Notes under the pieces: generated by a model
Database searches by the model: none
Seen by the model: the letters and a program-made list of their open reading frames with translations, nothing else
What the model was told of the DNA's origin: nothing
Position numbers and translations under genes: made by a program
NCBI RefSeq assembly: GCF_000308375.1
Contig: NZ_BAFQ01000006.1
Coordinates: 1-64,000, forward strand
From: Nocardia aobensis NBRC 100429
GTDB taxonomy: Bacteria; Actinomycetota; Actinomycetes; Mycobacteriales; Mycobacteriaceae
Direction of reading: 5' to 3'
DNA: 64,000 bases
In this document: one piece after another, positions 16,838 to 26,472 of the stretch
Layout of the letters: the number at the start of each line of letters is the position of its first letter
How positions within the stretch are numbered: position 1 is the stretch's first letter

Positions 16838-17755
16838 TCAGGCCGAAACGTCGCCGATGCAGTATCCGTTGTCGGTCGCTTTCACGGTGTATGTCCGTTC
16901 CTGCTGGCTGCCGCCGGCCGTGACCGTCGCGGATATGGACAGGTAGGTGCTGTTCAGAGCGGTGGAACTGAGCGACTGATCGGCGAAGGCGGTCGGCGTG
17001 GTGAGCTTGGCCGCATTGGTGGCCAGCGGCGGGCGCGATGTGCGCCCGGTGCCGTTCGGATCCCACGCGGTGGCGGCGGTGCACAACAGCGGATGGGTGT
17101 TTTCCTGGTCGGCCGCATCGATCGGATGTCCGGTCTGGCGGGACAGATAGCGCCGGACGATGTGGCGCGCGTCGGCGGTCTGGGCCTCGTTGCCGGTGCC
17201 GAAACCGATCTCGGTGCCGGCGGGGTAGACCCGTGGGCAGGCATATCCGGTGGCGATATCGGTTCGCTCGGCGACAACGGTCACCGCGTCGGCGGCTCCG
17301 CTCGCCGACTTCCACACCAGAGCGGTCCCGTCGTCACTGCCGGGCTGGGCCAGCGCCGACTCGATGGCCGATTTGTCGGAGTACATCGTCTCGACGTTGC
17401 GGGGAGCCATCGTCCAGCACTTGGCTTCCATGTCCGCCGGAGTGAGTTGCCGCAGATCGGTCACCCAGCGGGTCATGGCCGCGGTGGCCTGCGGATCGGC
17501 CGTCACGAGGGCCACCGCTACCGCGGATTCGGGCGCTGCCGGAGCGGGAGCGGCGATCCGCGAGGACGACGGAGCGGCGGATTGCGTTGCCGCGGAGGAA
17601 TTCTCGGACTCGTGATAGTCGGTGCCATCGATGCCGACCTGCGAATCACAGCCGGCGAGGATGCCCGCGACCACGATCGCCAGACCGCCTGCCCGCACCG
17701 CCGAGAGCCGTCTGCCGCGTCGCGCCGCCCGTCCGGTATGCAGCGCTGCGCCCAT
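16838..17755 (-). CDS. hypothetical secreted lipoprotein
   Basis: The 305-residue protein has a basic N-terminus, a hydrophobic segment (AGGLAIVVAGILAGC) and an LAGC lipobox, so it should be lipid-anchored outside the membrane. A Ser/Ala/Pro-rich linker follows, then a domain with spaced cysteines (KCWTMAP, YACPRVY, LLCTAA, YCIGDVSA). I do not recognise a family. The reading frame stays open far upstream across the opposite-strand acyltransferase, but the lipobox fixes the true start near ATG 17755, which has a GAGGGGG run directly before it. It is divergent from the acyltransferase at 17879. Confidence 0.75.
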   Translation of the reverse strand: MGAALHTGRAARRGRRLSAVRAGGLAIVVAGILAGCDSQVGIDGTDYHESENSSAATQSAAPSSSRIAAPAPAAPESAVAVALVTADPQATAAMTRWVTDLRQLTPADMEAKCWTMAPRNVETMYSDKSAIESALAQPGSDDGTALVWKSASGAADAVTVVAERTDIATGYACPRVYPAGTEIGFGTGNEAQTADARHIVRRYLSRQTGHPIDAADQENTHPLLCTAATAWDPNGTGRTSRPPLATNAAKLTTPTAFADQSLSSTALNSTYLSISATVTAGGSQQERTYTVKATDNGYCIGDVSA

Positions 17756-17878
17756 ACCCCCTCGTGGTTTCCGGCCGCCTGCACGCGATGCTGGATTGGG
17801 GCTTTCCACTGCGCTGAACCTCGTTTTCTGTGCGGCGGTCGGTAGCGAAAATGTGACAGCGACTACGCTAGCGGAATT

Positions 17879-18667
17879 GTGGAACCCGTATACCGGACGA
17901 TCATCGGCCTGGCCCGGACCGTCTTCTTCGTACAGGGACTGAAATTCGACGTCACGGGGGCGGAGAACATCCCCGCGCGGGGCGGCGCGGTCATCGCGAT
18001 CAACCACACCGGCTATATGGACTTCACCTACGCGGGCCTGCCCGCGCGGACGCCGAAGCGCTACATCCGGTTCATGGCGAAGAAGGAAGTCTTCGACAAC
18101 GCGATCTCCGGGCCGATCATGCGCGTGCTGCGGCACATCCCGGTCGACCGTGGGGCCGGCGCGGACTCCTACAAGGCGGCCGTCGACTATCTGCGCCGCG
18201 GCGAACTGGTCGGGGTGTATCCCGAGGCGACCATCAGCCGCAGCTTCGAGATCAAGGAATTCAAATCGGGTGCCGCGCGGATGGCCGTCGAGGCCGGGGT
18301 CCCGATCATCCCGATGACGATCTGGGGTGCGCAGCGGGTCTGGACCAAGGGGCATCCGAAACGCCTGGGCCGCACCAACACCCCCATTTCGATCGCCGTC
18401 GGCAAACCCATCTTCCCGCCCGCGGAGGCGGACGAGAAGGCGGTCGCCGAACTCACCGAGACCGTGCGCGCGACCATGCGGGACATGCTGCTCGGCCTGC
18501 AGAAGGACTACACACACGAGCCCGGCGCATACTGGGTTCCGGCCCGCCTGGGCGGCGGCGCACCGACACTGGAGGAAGCCGACGCGATGGACGCGGCCGA
18601 GGCCAAGGCGAAAGCGGAGGCGCGCGCGGCACGTCGCGCCGCCGAAACGGGAGATGCCGACTCCTGA
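17879..18667 (+). CDS. PlsC-type 1-acylglycerol-3-phosphate acyltransferase (first of a tandem pair)
   Basis: The 262-residue protein has the acyltransferase motif HxxxxD in AINHTGYMDF at about residue 40. It also has the phosphate-binding motif YPEATISRSFEIKEFKSGAA near 115 and the later IIPMTIWGAQRVWTKG. Proteins of this family transfer acyl chains to lysophosphatidic acid or related lipids at the membrane. The C-terminus is an Ala/Lys/Glu-rich helix. From memory it matches the Rv3814c-Rv3816c cluster. The start is GTG. The second copy follows 37 bases later. Confidence 0.9.
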   Translation: MEPVYRTIIGLARTVFFVQGLKFDVTGAENIPARGGAVIAINHTGYMDFTYAGLPARTPKRYIRFMAKKEVFDNAISGPIMRVLRHIPVDRGAGADSYKAAVDYLRRGELVGVYPEATISRSFEIKEFKSGAARMAVEAGVPIIPMTIWGAQRVWTKGHPKRLGRTNTPISIAVGKPIFPPAEADEKAVAELTETVRATMRDMLLGLQKDYTHEPGAYWVPARLGGGAPTLEEADAMDAAEAKAKAEARAARRAAETGDADS

Positions 18668-18704
18668 CGGCAGGGTCGGCCCGGCAGTACCAGGAGTGTC
18701 ACCG

Positions 18705-19460
18705 ATGACGCGAGAACCCGTTTTCGACGTCCTCACCGGATTGGTCCGCACCATCTTCTGGGCACAGGGCCTGAAGATCGATATCGTCGGCGGCGAGCAC
18801 ATCCCGCGCACCGGCGGTGCGGTCCTGGCCGTGAATCACACGGCTTACCTGGACTTCATGCAGGTCGGACTGGTCGGCCGCGAATCGGGCCGCAACGTCC
18901 GCTACATGATGAAGGCCGAACTCGAACACGGCATCGTCGGCTGGCTCATGAAGCAGTGCAAGGCGATCGGCGTCGACCGCACCGCCGGCGCCGAGTCCTA
19001 CGCCCGCGCCGTCACCGCCCTGCGCGACGGCGAAATCGTCGTCGTCTACCCCGAAGCCACCATCAGCCGCAGCTTCGAACTGAAGGAATTCAAATCCGGC
19101 GCCGCCCGCATGGCGATCGAAGCCGCCGTCCCCATCGTCCCCATGACGATCTGGGGCGCCCAACGCGTCTGGACCAAAGACATCCCGAAACAACTGGGCC
19201 GCCACAACTTCCCGATCCACATCCAGGTAGGCGACCCCATAGCCCCCGTCGACCACGCCGACGACCTCACCGCCACCCTGCGCTCCAACATGGAGAAACT
19301 GCTCGACGCCGCGCAACGGGACTACGACATGCCCCCGGGCGCCCGCTGGGTCCCGGCCCGTTTGGGCGGCACCGCACCGACATTGGAGCAGGCGAAGGTC
19401 CTGGAACGCGAGGAGATGGAGCGCCGCGCAGCCGCGAAAGCCAAACGCGCACAAGGGTGA
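18705..19460 (+). CDS. PlsC-type acyltransferase (second of a tandem pair)
   Basis: The 251-residue protein is a close paralogue of the gene before it. It has HxxxxD in AVNHTAYLDF, and it shares YPEATISRSFELKEFKSGAA and VPMTIWGAQRVWTKD almost exactly, so the pair arose by tandem duplication. It probably acylates a glycerolipid precursor at the inner membrane. The ATG at 18705 has AGGAGTG at good spacing; the reading frame before it belongs to a shadow of the first copy. The tail is rich in Arg, Lys and Ala. Confidence 0.9.
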   Translation: MTREPVFDVLTGLVRTIFWAQGLKIDIVGGEHIPRTGGAVLAVNHTAYLDFMQVGLVGRESGRNVRYMMKAELEHGIVGWLMKQCKAIGVDRTAGAESYARAVTALRDGEIVVVYPEATISRSFELKEFKSGAARMAIEAAVPIVPMTIWGAQRVWTKDIPKQLGRHNFPIHIQVGDPIAPVDHADDLTATLRSNMEKLLDAAQRDYDMPPGARWVPARLGGTAPTLEQAKVLEREEMERRAAAKAKRAQG

Positions 19461-19530
19461 GCGCTGTCGCAGCGATCGTGGTCTGGCCTCGATGCCGAGC
19501 CGCCACCGCTGTTTCTCGGCCCCGAACACC

Positions 19531-20187
19531 TCAACTCGGATCCGAACCGCGGATGGCGGCGAACCAGGTCGCGGTGGCGGCCGCTACCACGGTGGCGCCG
19601 GCGAAGGCGGGGAGGCCGCCGCCGGCGACGTAGATCCAGAACAGGCCGGCGAAGGGGGCGACGACGGCGAATTGGGCGTCGAGGAGGAGGCGGCGGCCGA
19701 GGCGGGTGGCTGCGGCGGCGCGGGCCTGGCCGTCGGGGTCGGGGCGGGTCGGGTTGTCGATCAGGCGGCCTTGCGGTTCGGAGTCACGGACCGCTCCGGA
19801 GGCGAACAGGCGGTGGCCGTGCACGAGCACGGCGGCGTCACAGTCGGCGTCGGATTCCGTGAGGCCGACCAGTGAAGGGTCGAAATAGACCGGCAGCCAA
19901 CGGGTTCGGCCGCCGGAGCTCAGTTCCAGCCACGATCGGCTGACCAACCGGTTCTGCTGGCGTACCCGCTTCACCCGGAACGTCCCGGCCGGAATCGTGC
20001 GCCACGGCACCACCCCGAACGCCACCGCGAGACGAAACCCGCTGTACAGCAACACAACCAGCCCCACCGCCGCCAGCATGGCCAACTGTTCCGGATCAAC
20101 GAACGGCGCCCAGGCGATGCAGATCACCAGGGCGCCGATCGTGGTGAGAACCGGATAGGCCAGCGGATGGCCGGTTCCGGAAATCAC
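19531..20187 (-). CDS. hypothetical membrane protein, last gene of the opp operon
   Basis: The 218-residue protein has two membrane helices at each end (about 10-60 and 165-210). Between them is a soluble middle that contains RVKRVRQQNRLVSRSWLEL and WLPVYFDPSLVGL, similar in pattern to PH-like domains of small actinobacterial membrane proteins. No enzymatic motif is visible. Its start overlaps the stop of the upstream binding-protein gene by 4 bases, so it is co-translated with the peptide transporter. Whether it works with the transporter is unknown. Confidence 0.7.
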   Translation of the reverse strand: MISGTGHPLAYPVLTTIGALVICIAWAPFVDPEQLAMLAAVGLVVLLYSGFRLAVAFGVVPWRTIPAGTFRVKRVRQQNRLVSRSWLELSSGGRTRWLPVYFDPSLVGLTESDADCDAAVLVHGHRLFASGAVRDSEPQGRLIDNPTRPDPDGQARAAAATRLGRRLLLDAQFAVVAPFAGLFWIYVAGGGLPAFAGATVVAAATATWFAAIRGSDPS

Positions 20188-21854
20188 TTCAGGTAGCCGA
20201 CTTTCGTCCAGTCCAGGGTGGCCAGGCCGCGCGCGCCGTAGTTGGCGAGGTTGGACCGGGTCGCGACGATGCCGGGTGACTGCAGCAGCGGGAGGGAATG
20301 ACCCTCGGCGAAGATCTGGCGGTCGACCTGATTGGCCAGATCGATGGCCTTGGCCGGATCCAGTTCGGAGACGGTCTTCTCGATCAGATCGTTGAGTTCC
20401 GGGGAACCGATATGGCCGTAATTGCCCTGCCAGTTGTTCGGGTCGTATCCCCAGATCTGGCTGATGCTGCCCAAGGGGAACGGGTCACCCACCCAGGAGA
20501 ACTGTGCCAGATCGAAATCGCCCTTCTGGAACACATTGGTGAACAGGCCCTGTCCCGGCCGAGTGTCGATGGTGAGTTTCACCCCGATTTTGGCGAGGTT
20601 CTGCTGCATGATCTGCGCCATCTGCACCCAGGACGGATCGTTGTACATCACATCGCGGATCTCGAGTCTGCGGCCGTCCTTCACGCGAGCGTCGCCCTGC
20701 AGTTTCCAGCCCAGGGCGTCGAGTTCACGGGCGGCGGCGTCGGGGTCGTAGGGCAGGGCGTTGTCCTGGTACCCCTTCTGCCCCTCCAGGTAGATGTGAT
20801 TGTTCAACGGTTTGGGTTCGGCGACCAGACCGTTCTGAATCGCGTTCGCGATGCCCTGCCGATCGATGGCCTTCGAAACGGCCACGCGAACCTTGGGATC
20901 CTCCAGAATCGAACCCGGTGCGCCGTTGAAGGTCAGATGCGACCACTGCAACGCCGGCGCGCGGCGGATGGACACATTGGGAACCCCCTGAGCCGTCACC
21001 AGATCGCCACGGCTGCCGATTCCGATCGCGTCGAGTTCGTCGTTCTGCAGTGCGGGCACCAGTGCGGCCGAATCGAGCACGCTGAAATTGACGGTGTCGA
21101 GTTTCGGCGCGGCACCCCACCATTTCGGATTGCGCCCCAGCGTGATCCGGCCCTGAGTCCGGTCGGTGGATTGGACGGCGAACGGTCCGGCCGTCACCTT
21201 GATGCCGTCGACGAGGCTCTTGTTGAACGCCTCCGGATTCGAGGTCACCGACTTCGGGTACAGCATGCTGTTGCCGGAGAATTGGCCCTGCCATTCACCG
21301 AAGTGCTTGCTGAATGTCAGCACCGCCTGGCGATCGTCGACGCCGCGCTCGACCTTCGCGACCCGATCGAAACCCATGTTGTTGGCGATCAGGTACTCCG
21401 GGTTGCGACCACTCAGCGCCTCGGCTTGAGAGGCGATGTCCTCCCAGGTGATCGGCGTTCCGTCCGTCCACACCGCCTTCGGGTTGATGGTGTAGGTGAC
21501 GGTCTGCGGATCGGTGCCGGTCAACTCGACATTGGTGAAGTAGTCGGTGTTGAGATGGGTGCCACCGGCGGCATCGATGCTGAATGCCTGCGGCAGCATC
21601 GGCCTTTCCACCGCCGTGATGTCGTAGTTGTTGCCGTCGATCTGGAGAGTGTTCCAGTTCGGCGGGAACTCCGAGATCGCCAACCGCAGGCTGCCGCCGT
21701 CGCGAAGGTCGGCGACGTCGTGCGGATTGATGTCGTTGGTCGTGCCGAGAGCGGAACTCCCGGACCCGGTCGTGGAGCCCGAACACCCCGACAGCAGCAG
21801 TCCGCACGCGACCGCGGGGATCGCGAGCCGGGTTATTGTCGAACGAATCCGCAT
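20184..21854 (-). CDS. oppA: oligopeptide ABC transporter substrate-binding lipoprotein (distal copy)
   Basis: The 556-residue protein has a signal peptide with the lipobox LLSGC at about residue 20. The family 5 extracellular solute-binding domain follows. Visible segments include YTINPKAVWTDGTPITWEDI and KAIDRQGIANAIQNGLVAEP, then IRDVMYNDPSWVQMAQIMQ. It would capture peptides outside the membrane and hand them to the permease. An AAGGAGAACGAG site precedes ATG 21854. It is a close tandem duplicate of the gene just upstream. Confidence 0.9.
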   Translation of the reverse strand: MRIRSTITRLAIPAVACGLLLSGCSGSTTGSGSSALGTTNDINPHDVADLRDGGSLRLAISEFPPNWNTLQIDGNNYDITAVERPMLPQAFSIDAAGGTHLNTDYFTNVELTGTDPQTVTYTINPKAVWTDGTPITWEDIASQAEALSGRNPEYLIANNMGFDRVAKVERGVDDRQAVLTFSKHFGEWQGQFSGNSMLYPKSVTSNPEAFNKSLVDGIKVTAGPFAVQSTDRTQGRITLGRNPKWWGAAPKLDTVNFSVLDSAALVPALQNDELDAIGIGSRGDLVTAQGVPNVSIRRAPALQWSHLTFNGAPGSILEDPKVRVAVSKAIDRQGIANAIQNGLVAEPKPLNNHIYLEGQKGYQDNALPYDPDAAARELDALGWKLQGDARVKDGRRLEIRDVMYNDPSWVQMAQIMQQNLAKIGVKLTIDTRPGQGLFTNVFQKGDFDLAQFSWVGDPFPLGSISQIWGYDPNNWQGNYGHIGSPELNDLIEKTVSELDPAKAIDLANQVDRQIFAEGHSLPLLQSPGIVATRSNLANYGARGLATLDWTKVGYLK

Positions 21855-21885
21855 GGTCTCGTTCTCCTTTCGTCGGGACGGGCGG

Positions 21886-23562
21886 CTAACTTACGAAGCC
21901 GATCTTGGTGTAGTCGTAGGAGGCCAGGCCCGGAGCGCCGTAGTTGGCGACGGTGGTGCGCACACCGTAGTTACCGGGATCCTGGGTGAGCGGCAGCGAG
22001 AAACCCTCTTCGAAAACCTTGCGATCCACCTGATTCGCCAGGTCGATAGCCTTTTTCGGATCCAGCTCGTTGAGGGTCTGCTCGATCAGCGCATTCAACT
22101 CCGGGGAGCCGATGCGGCCGAAATTGCTCTGCTCGTCGTCGGGGTGGTACGCGTAGATCTGCGGAATGCTGCTCAGCGGGAAGGCGTCACCGGAGAAGAG
22201 GAACTGCGCGGCGTCGAAATCGCCGGGGATCATCACATCGGTGAAGAATCCCTGACCCGGCCGGGTATCGATGGTGAGTTTCGCGCCGACCTTCGCCAGA
22301 TCGCCCTGCACGATCTGCGCGACCCGCACCCAGGTCGGATCGTTGTACATCACATCGCGGATCTCGAGTTTGCGGCCGTCCTTCACGCGCACGTCGCCCT
22401 GCAATTTCCAGCCCAGGGCGTCGAGTTCGCGGGCGGCGGCATCGGGATCGAAGGGCAGGCTGTTGTCCTGATATCCCTCCTGGCCCTGGACGAAGATGTG
22501 ATTGCCGAGCGGTTTCGGATTCGCCACCAGACCGTTCTCGATGGCGTTCGCGATGCCCTGCCGGTCGATCGCCTTCGAAATCGCCACGCGCAATGCGGGA
22601 TCGGTGAGAATAGAACCGGGCGCGCCGTTGAAGGTGATGTGCCGCCACAGATTTCCGGGAGCGTGCCGGACGACCAATTCGGGACTGCTGCGCACGGTCG
22701 CCAGATCCTCGATGGAGGTCAGCCGCGCGGCGTCCAACTCGTTGTTCTGCAGGGCGGCGGCGTAGGCGGAGCGGTCCAGTACGCTGTAGGTGATGGTGTC
22801 GAGTTTGGGTTTGTCGCCCCACCATTTCGGATTGCGCGCCAGCACGATTCGGCCCTGCGTCCGGTCGGTGGACTGGACGGCGAACGGGCCGGAGGTCAGT
22901 GTGATGTGGCCGGCCAGAGCATGGTTGAACGTCTCCGGATCGGCGGTCACCGATTTCGGGTAGAGCATCGCATTACCGGCGAACTGCCCGCGCCAGTCGG
23001 AATAGTGTTGTTTGAAGGTGATGACCGCTTGCCGGTCGTCGACCCCGCGTTCCACCTTCTCGACCCGGTCGAAACCGTTGTTGATCGCGATCAGATAGCG
23101 CTTGTCGGTGCTGGACAGCGCATGCGCTTGCGAGGCGATGTCCTCCCAGGTGATCGGCGATCCGTCGCTCCACACCGCCTTGGGATTGATGGTGTAGGTG
23201 ACCTGCTGTGGATCGGAGCCGGTGAGCTGGATATCGGTGAAATAGTCTGTGTTGACCGACAATTTGCCCGTGGCGTCGATGTTGTACGAGCGCGGCATGA
23301 GCGGCCAGACGACCTCGCCGATCTCGAGCTCGTTGCCGTCGGTGGACAACGTATTCCAGTTGGCGGGGAACGCGCTGATCGCCAAGCGCAAATTGCCGCC
23401 CTCGCGCACCGACTCGCGCGCCTGCGGATTGATGTCGTTGGATGTGCCCAAGGCGGCCGGGCCGCTGGTGGTATTCACCCCGGAACAACCGGCCAGCGCG
23501 ATGCCCACGCCGGCCGCCACCACAACAGCGGCCGAACGTAGTGCGCGCGAACGTATCCTCAC
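21886..23562 (-). CDS. oppA: oligopeptide ABC transporter substrate-binding lipoprotein (proximal copy)
   Basis: The 558-residue lipoprotein has the lipobox LAGC near residue 25. The mature protein is a family 5 solute-binding protein very similar to its neighbour, with near-identical blocks such as YTINPKAVW and KAIDRQGIANAI, plus KLTIDTRPGQG. Differences are spread through the lobes, including the region that would line the peptide pocket, so the pair may take different peptides. The start is GTG, with AGGAG at 6 bases overlapping the stop of the ATPase gene, which shows tight coupling. Confidence 0.9.
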   Translation of the reverse strand: MRIRSRALRSAAVVVAAGVGIALAGCSGVNTTSGPAALGTSNDINPQARESVREGGNLRLAISAFPANWNTLSTDGNELEIGEVVWPLMPRSYNIDATGKLSVNTDYFTDIQLTGSDPQQVTYTINPKAVWSDGSPITWEDIASQAHALSSTDKRYLIAINNGFDRVEKVERGVDDRQAVITFKQHYSDWRGQFAGNAMLYPKSVTADPETFNHALAGHITLTSGPFAVQSTDRTQGRIVLARNPKWWGDKPKLDTITYSVLDRSAYAAALQNNELDAARLTSIEDLATVRSSPELVVRHAPGNLWRHITFNGAPGSILTDPALRVAISKAIDRQGIANAIENGLVANPKPLGNHIFVQGQEGYQDNSLPFDPDAAARELDALGWKLQGDVRVKDGRKLEIRDVMYNDPTWVRVAQIVQGDLAKVGAKLTIDTRPGQGFFTDVMIPGDFDAAQFLFSGDAFPLSSIPQIYAYHPDDEQSNFGRIGSPELNALIEQTLNELDPKKAIDLANQVDRKVFEEGFSLPLTQDPGNYGVRTTVANYGAPGLASYDYTKIGFVS

Positions 23563-23571
23563 GACGAACTC

Positions 23572-25458
23572 CTAGCGTGCGACGACCGGAAGGGGCACCG
23601 CGTCGATCAGCGCGCGGGTGTACTCGTGCTGCGGCGCCGCGAAAATTTGCTCGGCCGGCCCGGATTCGACGATCTTGCCGCGATACATGACCGCGATATC
23701 GTGCGCGAGATTGCGGACCACCGAAAGGTCGTGGGAGACGAACAGATACGACAGTCCGCGTTCGGCCTGCAGATCCCGCAGGAGGTTCAGCACCCCGGCC
23801 TGAATGGATACGTCGAGCGAGGACACCGGCTCGTCGAGCACCAGCATGTCCGGATCCAACGCCATCGCGCGCGCGATATTGATGCGCTGCTTCTGTCCAC
23901 CGGAGAAATCGGCCGGATAGCGATCGGCGTGTTCGGCGCGCAGTCCGACCTGCTTCAGCAATTCCGGTACCCGCTTGCGGATTTCGTCGCGGGACCGGCC
24001 GTCGACCCGCAACGGTTCGGCCAGGGCGTCGAAAATCGGCAGGCGCGGATCCAGCGAGGAGGACGGATCCTGGAAGACGATCTGCAATCTGCGGCGGATA
24101 TCGCGTTTGCGCTGCTTGCTCAGCGTCGCGACGTCCTCGCCGAAGACCTCGATCGTGCCCGCCTCGGGTTGGGCGAGGTCCATGATCTGGCTCAGCGTCG
24201 TCGATTTCCCGGATCCGGATTCGCCGACGAGTGCGAGCGTGCGTCCCTTGCGTACCGCGAAATCGATGCCGTCGACCGCGCGCACCTCACCGGTGCGGCG
24301 TTTGAAAACGACACCGGAGGTGACCGGAAAGGTTTTGGTCAGACCCGAAACCCGCAGCACCACATCCGAATCGGCGGTTTCCGCCGCGGCCACGCTGTCG
24401 GTGTCGCGGCGGTAGGCGGCGAACAGTTCCGCGGTGCCCACTTCGGCGGTGCGGATGCAGGCGGCCCGGTGCGCGGGCGCGGTATCCCGCAGCGGCGGCT
24501 CCGCGGCCAGGCAGTCGTCGATGGAGACCGGGCAGCGCGGCGCGAAGGGACAGCCCGGCGGCAGGGCGTGCATGGGCGGGGGAGCGCCGACGATCGGGAT
24601 GAGCGGCGCGCGGGCCGGACCGTCCATCCGCGGGATGGAACCGAGCAGGCCGACGGTGTAGGGCATCCGCGGTGAGTTGAACAGCTCTACGGCCGGGGCG
24701 TTCTCGACGATCCGACCGGCGTACATCACGGCCACGCGGTCGGCCAGGGTGGCCGCGATCCCCATGTCGTGGGTGATCATGATGACGCCGGCGCCGGTGA
24801 TGTCGCGGGCCTTGCGCAGCAGGTCGAGGATCTGTGCCTGCACCGTCACATCCAAGGCGGTGGTCGGCTCGTCGCAGATGATCAATTCCGGATCGTTGGC
24901 GATCGCCATCGCGATCACCACGCGCTGGCGCATACCGCCGGAGAATTCGTGCGGAAAAGCCTTGGCGCGCACCGCAGGTTCGGGGATGCCGACCAGGTCG
25001 AGCAGTTCCACCGCCCGGTCCGCGGCCTGCGATTTGCTCATCTTCTTGTGGGCGACCAGCGCTTCGGCGATCTGATCGCCGACCCGGTAGACCGGGGTGA
25101 GCGCCGAGAGCGGATCCTGGAAGACCATGCTGACCCGAGTCCCCCGCAGCGCCGAGAGCTGTCTGTCGCCCATGCCGAGCAATTCCCTGCCGCGCAGGCG
25201 AATCGAGCCGCGGATGCGGGCCTGATCGGGCAGCAACCCCATCACGGCCAGCGAGGACACCGATTTACCGGAACCCGACTCGCCGACGATGGCCAGCACC
25301 TCACCGTCGGCGACGGTGTAGTTCACGCCGCGCACGGCGTCGATGCGGCCCTCCTCGCCGGGGAAGGACACATGCAGGTCCGAGACCTCCAGCAGGGGTG
25401 CGGTCGTAGCGCGGCGCGAGTCCGCGCGGTCGGCGGATTCGGTGGTGCGATCGGTCAT
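23572..25458 (-). CDS. oppD: oligopeptide ABC transporter ATP-binding protein with two fused ATPase domains
   Basis: The 628-residue protein fuses two nucleotide-binding domains. The first has Walker A GESGSGKS at about 60, the signature FSGGMRQRV and Walker [12 protein letters not shown]. The second repeats these as GESGSGKS near 400, FSGGQKQRI and [11 protein letters not shown]. Between them lies the oligopeptide/dipeptide C-terminal region with cysteines ([13 protein letters not shown]), which may hold an iron-sulfur cluster as in related OppD/DppD proteins. It powers peptide import. ATG overlaps the permease stop as ATGA. Confidence 0.93.
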   Translation of the reverse strand: MTDRTTESADRADSRRATTAPLLEVSDLHVSFPGEEGRIDAVRGVNYTVADGEVLAIVGESGSGKSVSSLAVMGLLPDQARIRGSIRLRGRELLGMGDRQLSALRGTRVSMVFQDPLSALTPVYRVGDQIAEALVAHKKMSKSQAADRAVELLDLVGIPEPAVRAKAFPHEFSGGMRQRVVIAMAIANDPELIICDEPTTALDVTVQAQILDLLRKARDITGAGVIMITHDMGIAATLADRVAVMYAGRIVENAPAVELFNSPRMPYTVGLLGSIPRMDGPARAPLIPIVGAPPPMHALPPGCPFAPRCPVSIDDCLAAEPPLRDTAPAHRAACIRTAEVGTAELFAAYRRDTDSVAAAETADSDVVLRVSGLTKTFPVTSGVVFKRRTGEVRAVDGIDFAVRKGRTLALVGESGSGKSTTLSQIMDLAQPEAGTIEVFGEDVATLSKQRKRDIRRRLQIVFQDPSSSLDPRLPIFDALAEPLRVDGRSRDEIRKRVPELLKQVGLRAEHADRYPADFSGGQKQRINIARAMALDPDMLVLDEPVSSLDVSIQAGVLNLLRDLQAERGLSYLFVSHDLSVVRNLAHDIAVMYRGKIVESGPAEQIFAAPQHEYTRALIDAVPLPVVAR

Positions 25459-26459
25459 GCCGCTTCAATCCTCTTGTCCGACTGCTCATCCGGACCGGCA
25501 CCGGAGGTCCGCGCCGACTTTCCGCGCAGCGCCTTGTCCCGCTTACCGGCCTTGCGGCCCGCCCGCGCCCCCTTGGAACTCGGGTCGAAGGCGTCGCGAA
25601 GGCCGTCGCCGACGAGGTTGGCGCACAGCACGATCGCGATCAGGAAACCACCCGGGAACAGGAACAACCACGGGAAGGTCAGCGCCGATTTGGTGCCGAA
25701 GGCGATCAGCGAGCCCAGTGACACGTCCGGCGGCTGCACGCCGAATCCGAGGAAGCTCAAACCGGTTTCGGACATGATCGCCGCGCCGACCGCGAGGGTG
25801 GTATCGATGATCAGGATCGACGCGATATTCGGCACGATGTGAGTGACGATCACCGAACGCGTCGACGCGCCCATGTACCGTGCCGCGCGGACGAATTCGC
25901 GTTCCCGCAGGCTCATCGTCAATCCGCGCACGATCCGGGCACTGATCATCCAGCTGAATCCGGCCAGCAGCACGATCAGCAGCAGAATCGAACTGCTGCC
26001 CTTGGTGCGCGGCGCGAAGATCGCGATGATGATGAAACTGGGCACCACCAGCAGCAGATCGACCAGCCACATGATCGCCCGGTCGGTCCACCCACCGAGC
26101 AGACCGGCGATCGACCCCGCGGTGACCGCGATCAGTGAGGTCAGCACCGCCACGCAGATGCCGATGATCAGCGATTTCTGCAAACCGTGCAGGGTCTGGG
26201 CCAGCATGTCCTGGCCGATCTCGTTGGTGCCGAACAGATGCTGCGGCGAGGGCGGTTGCAGCAGTGCGTACGGGTCGCGCTGCTGATAGTCGTAGGACAG
26301 GAACGGCGGAATCGCGAAGGCGCCGATCAGCATGATGATCAGCACGGTCGCGCCGACGATGGCGGGTTTGTTGCGCAGGAACCTGCGCCACACCAGCTTT
26401 CGGCGACCGGCGGCAGCGGGTTCCGGCGCGCCCTGCGCGATGATCTCGGTTTCGGTCAC
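25455..26459 (-). CDS. oppC: oligopeptide ABC transporter permease, OppC type
   Basis: The 334-residue permease has about six membrane helices and a cytoplasmic N-terminus. The EAA-like coupling loop is in [23 protein letters not shown], typical of the OppC/DppC branch, and the [16 protein letters not shown] segment is also typical. It forms half of the channel. GTG 26459 is preferred, with GGCGAG just before it, over a longer start that would overlap the upstream gene by 35 bases. The extension [15 protein letters not shown] at the C-terminus is basic. Confidence 0.9.
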   Translation of the reverse strand: MTETEIIAQGAPEPAAAGRRKLVWRRFLRNKPAIVGATVLIIMLIGAFAIPPFLSYDYQQRDPYALLQPPSPQHLFGTNEIGQDMLAQTLHGLQKSLIIGICVAVLTSLIAVTAGSIAGLLGGWTDRAIMWLVDLLLVVPSFIIIAIFAPRTKGSSSILLLIVLLAGFSWMISARIVRGLTMSLREREFVRAARYMGASTRSVIVTHIVPNIASILIIDTTLAVGAAIMSETGLSFLGFGVQPPDVSLGSLIAFGTKSALTFPWLFLFPGGFLIAIVLCANLVGDGLRDAFDPSSKGARAGRKAGKRDKALRGKSARTSGAGPDEQSDKRIEAA

Positions 26460-26472
26460 TGTCTCGCCCCGA

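Noticed and set aside
17756..18811. Upstream extension of the lipoprotein frame across the acyltransferase gene
   Set aside because: The lipobox and signal peptide fix the start near 17755, and the extension is a shadow of the plus-strand acyltransferase.
20298..25842. Long plus-strand frames opposite the two binding-protein and ATPase genes
   Set aside because: Their products are low-complexity and unrelated to known proteins; the minus strand has intact lipoboxes and Walker motifs.
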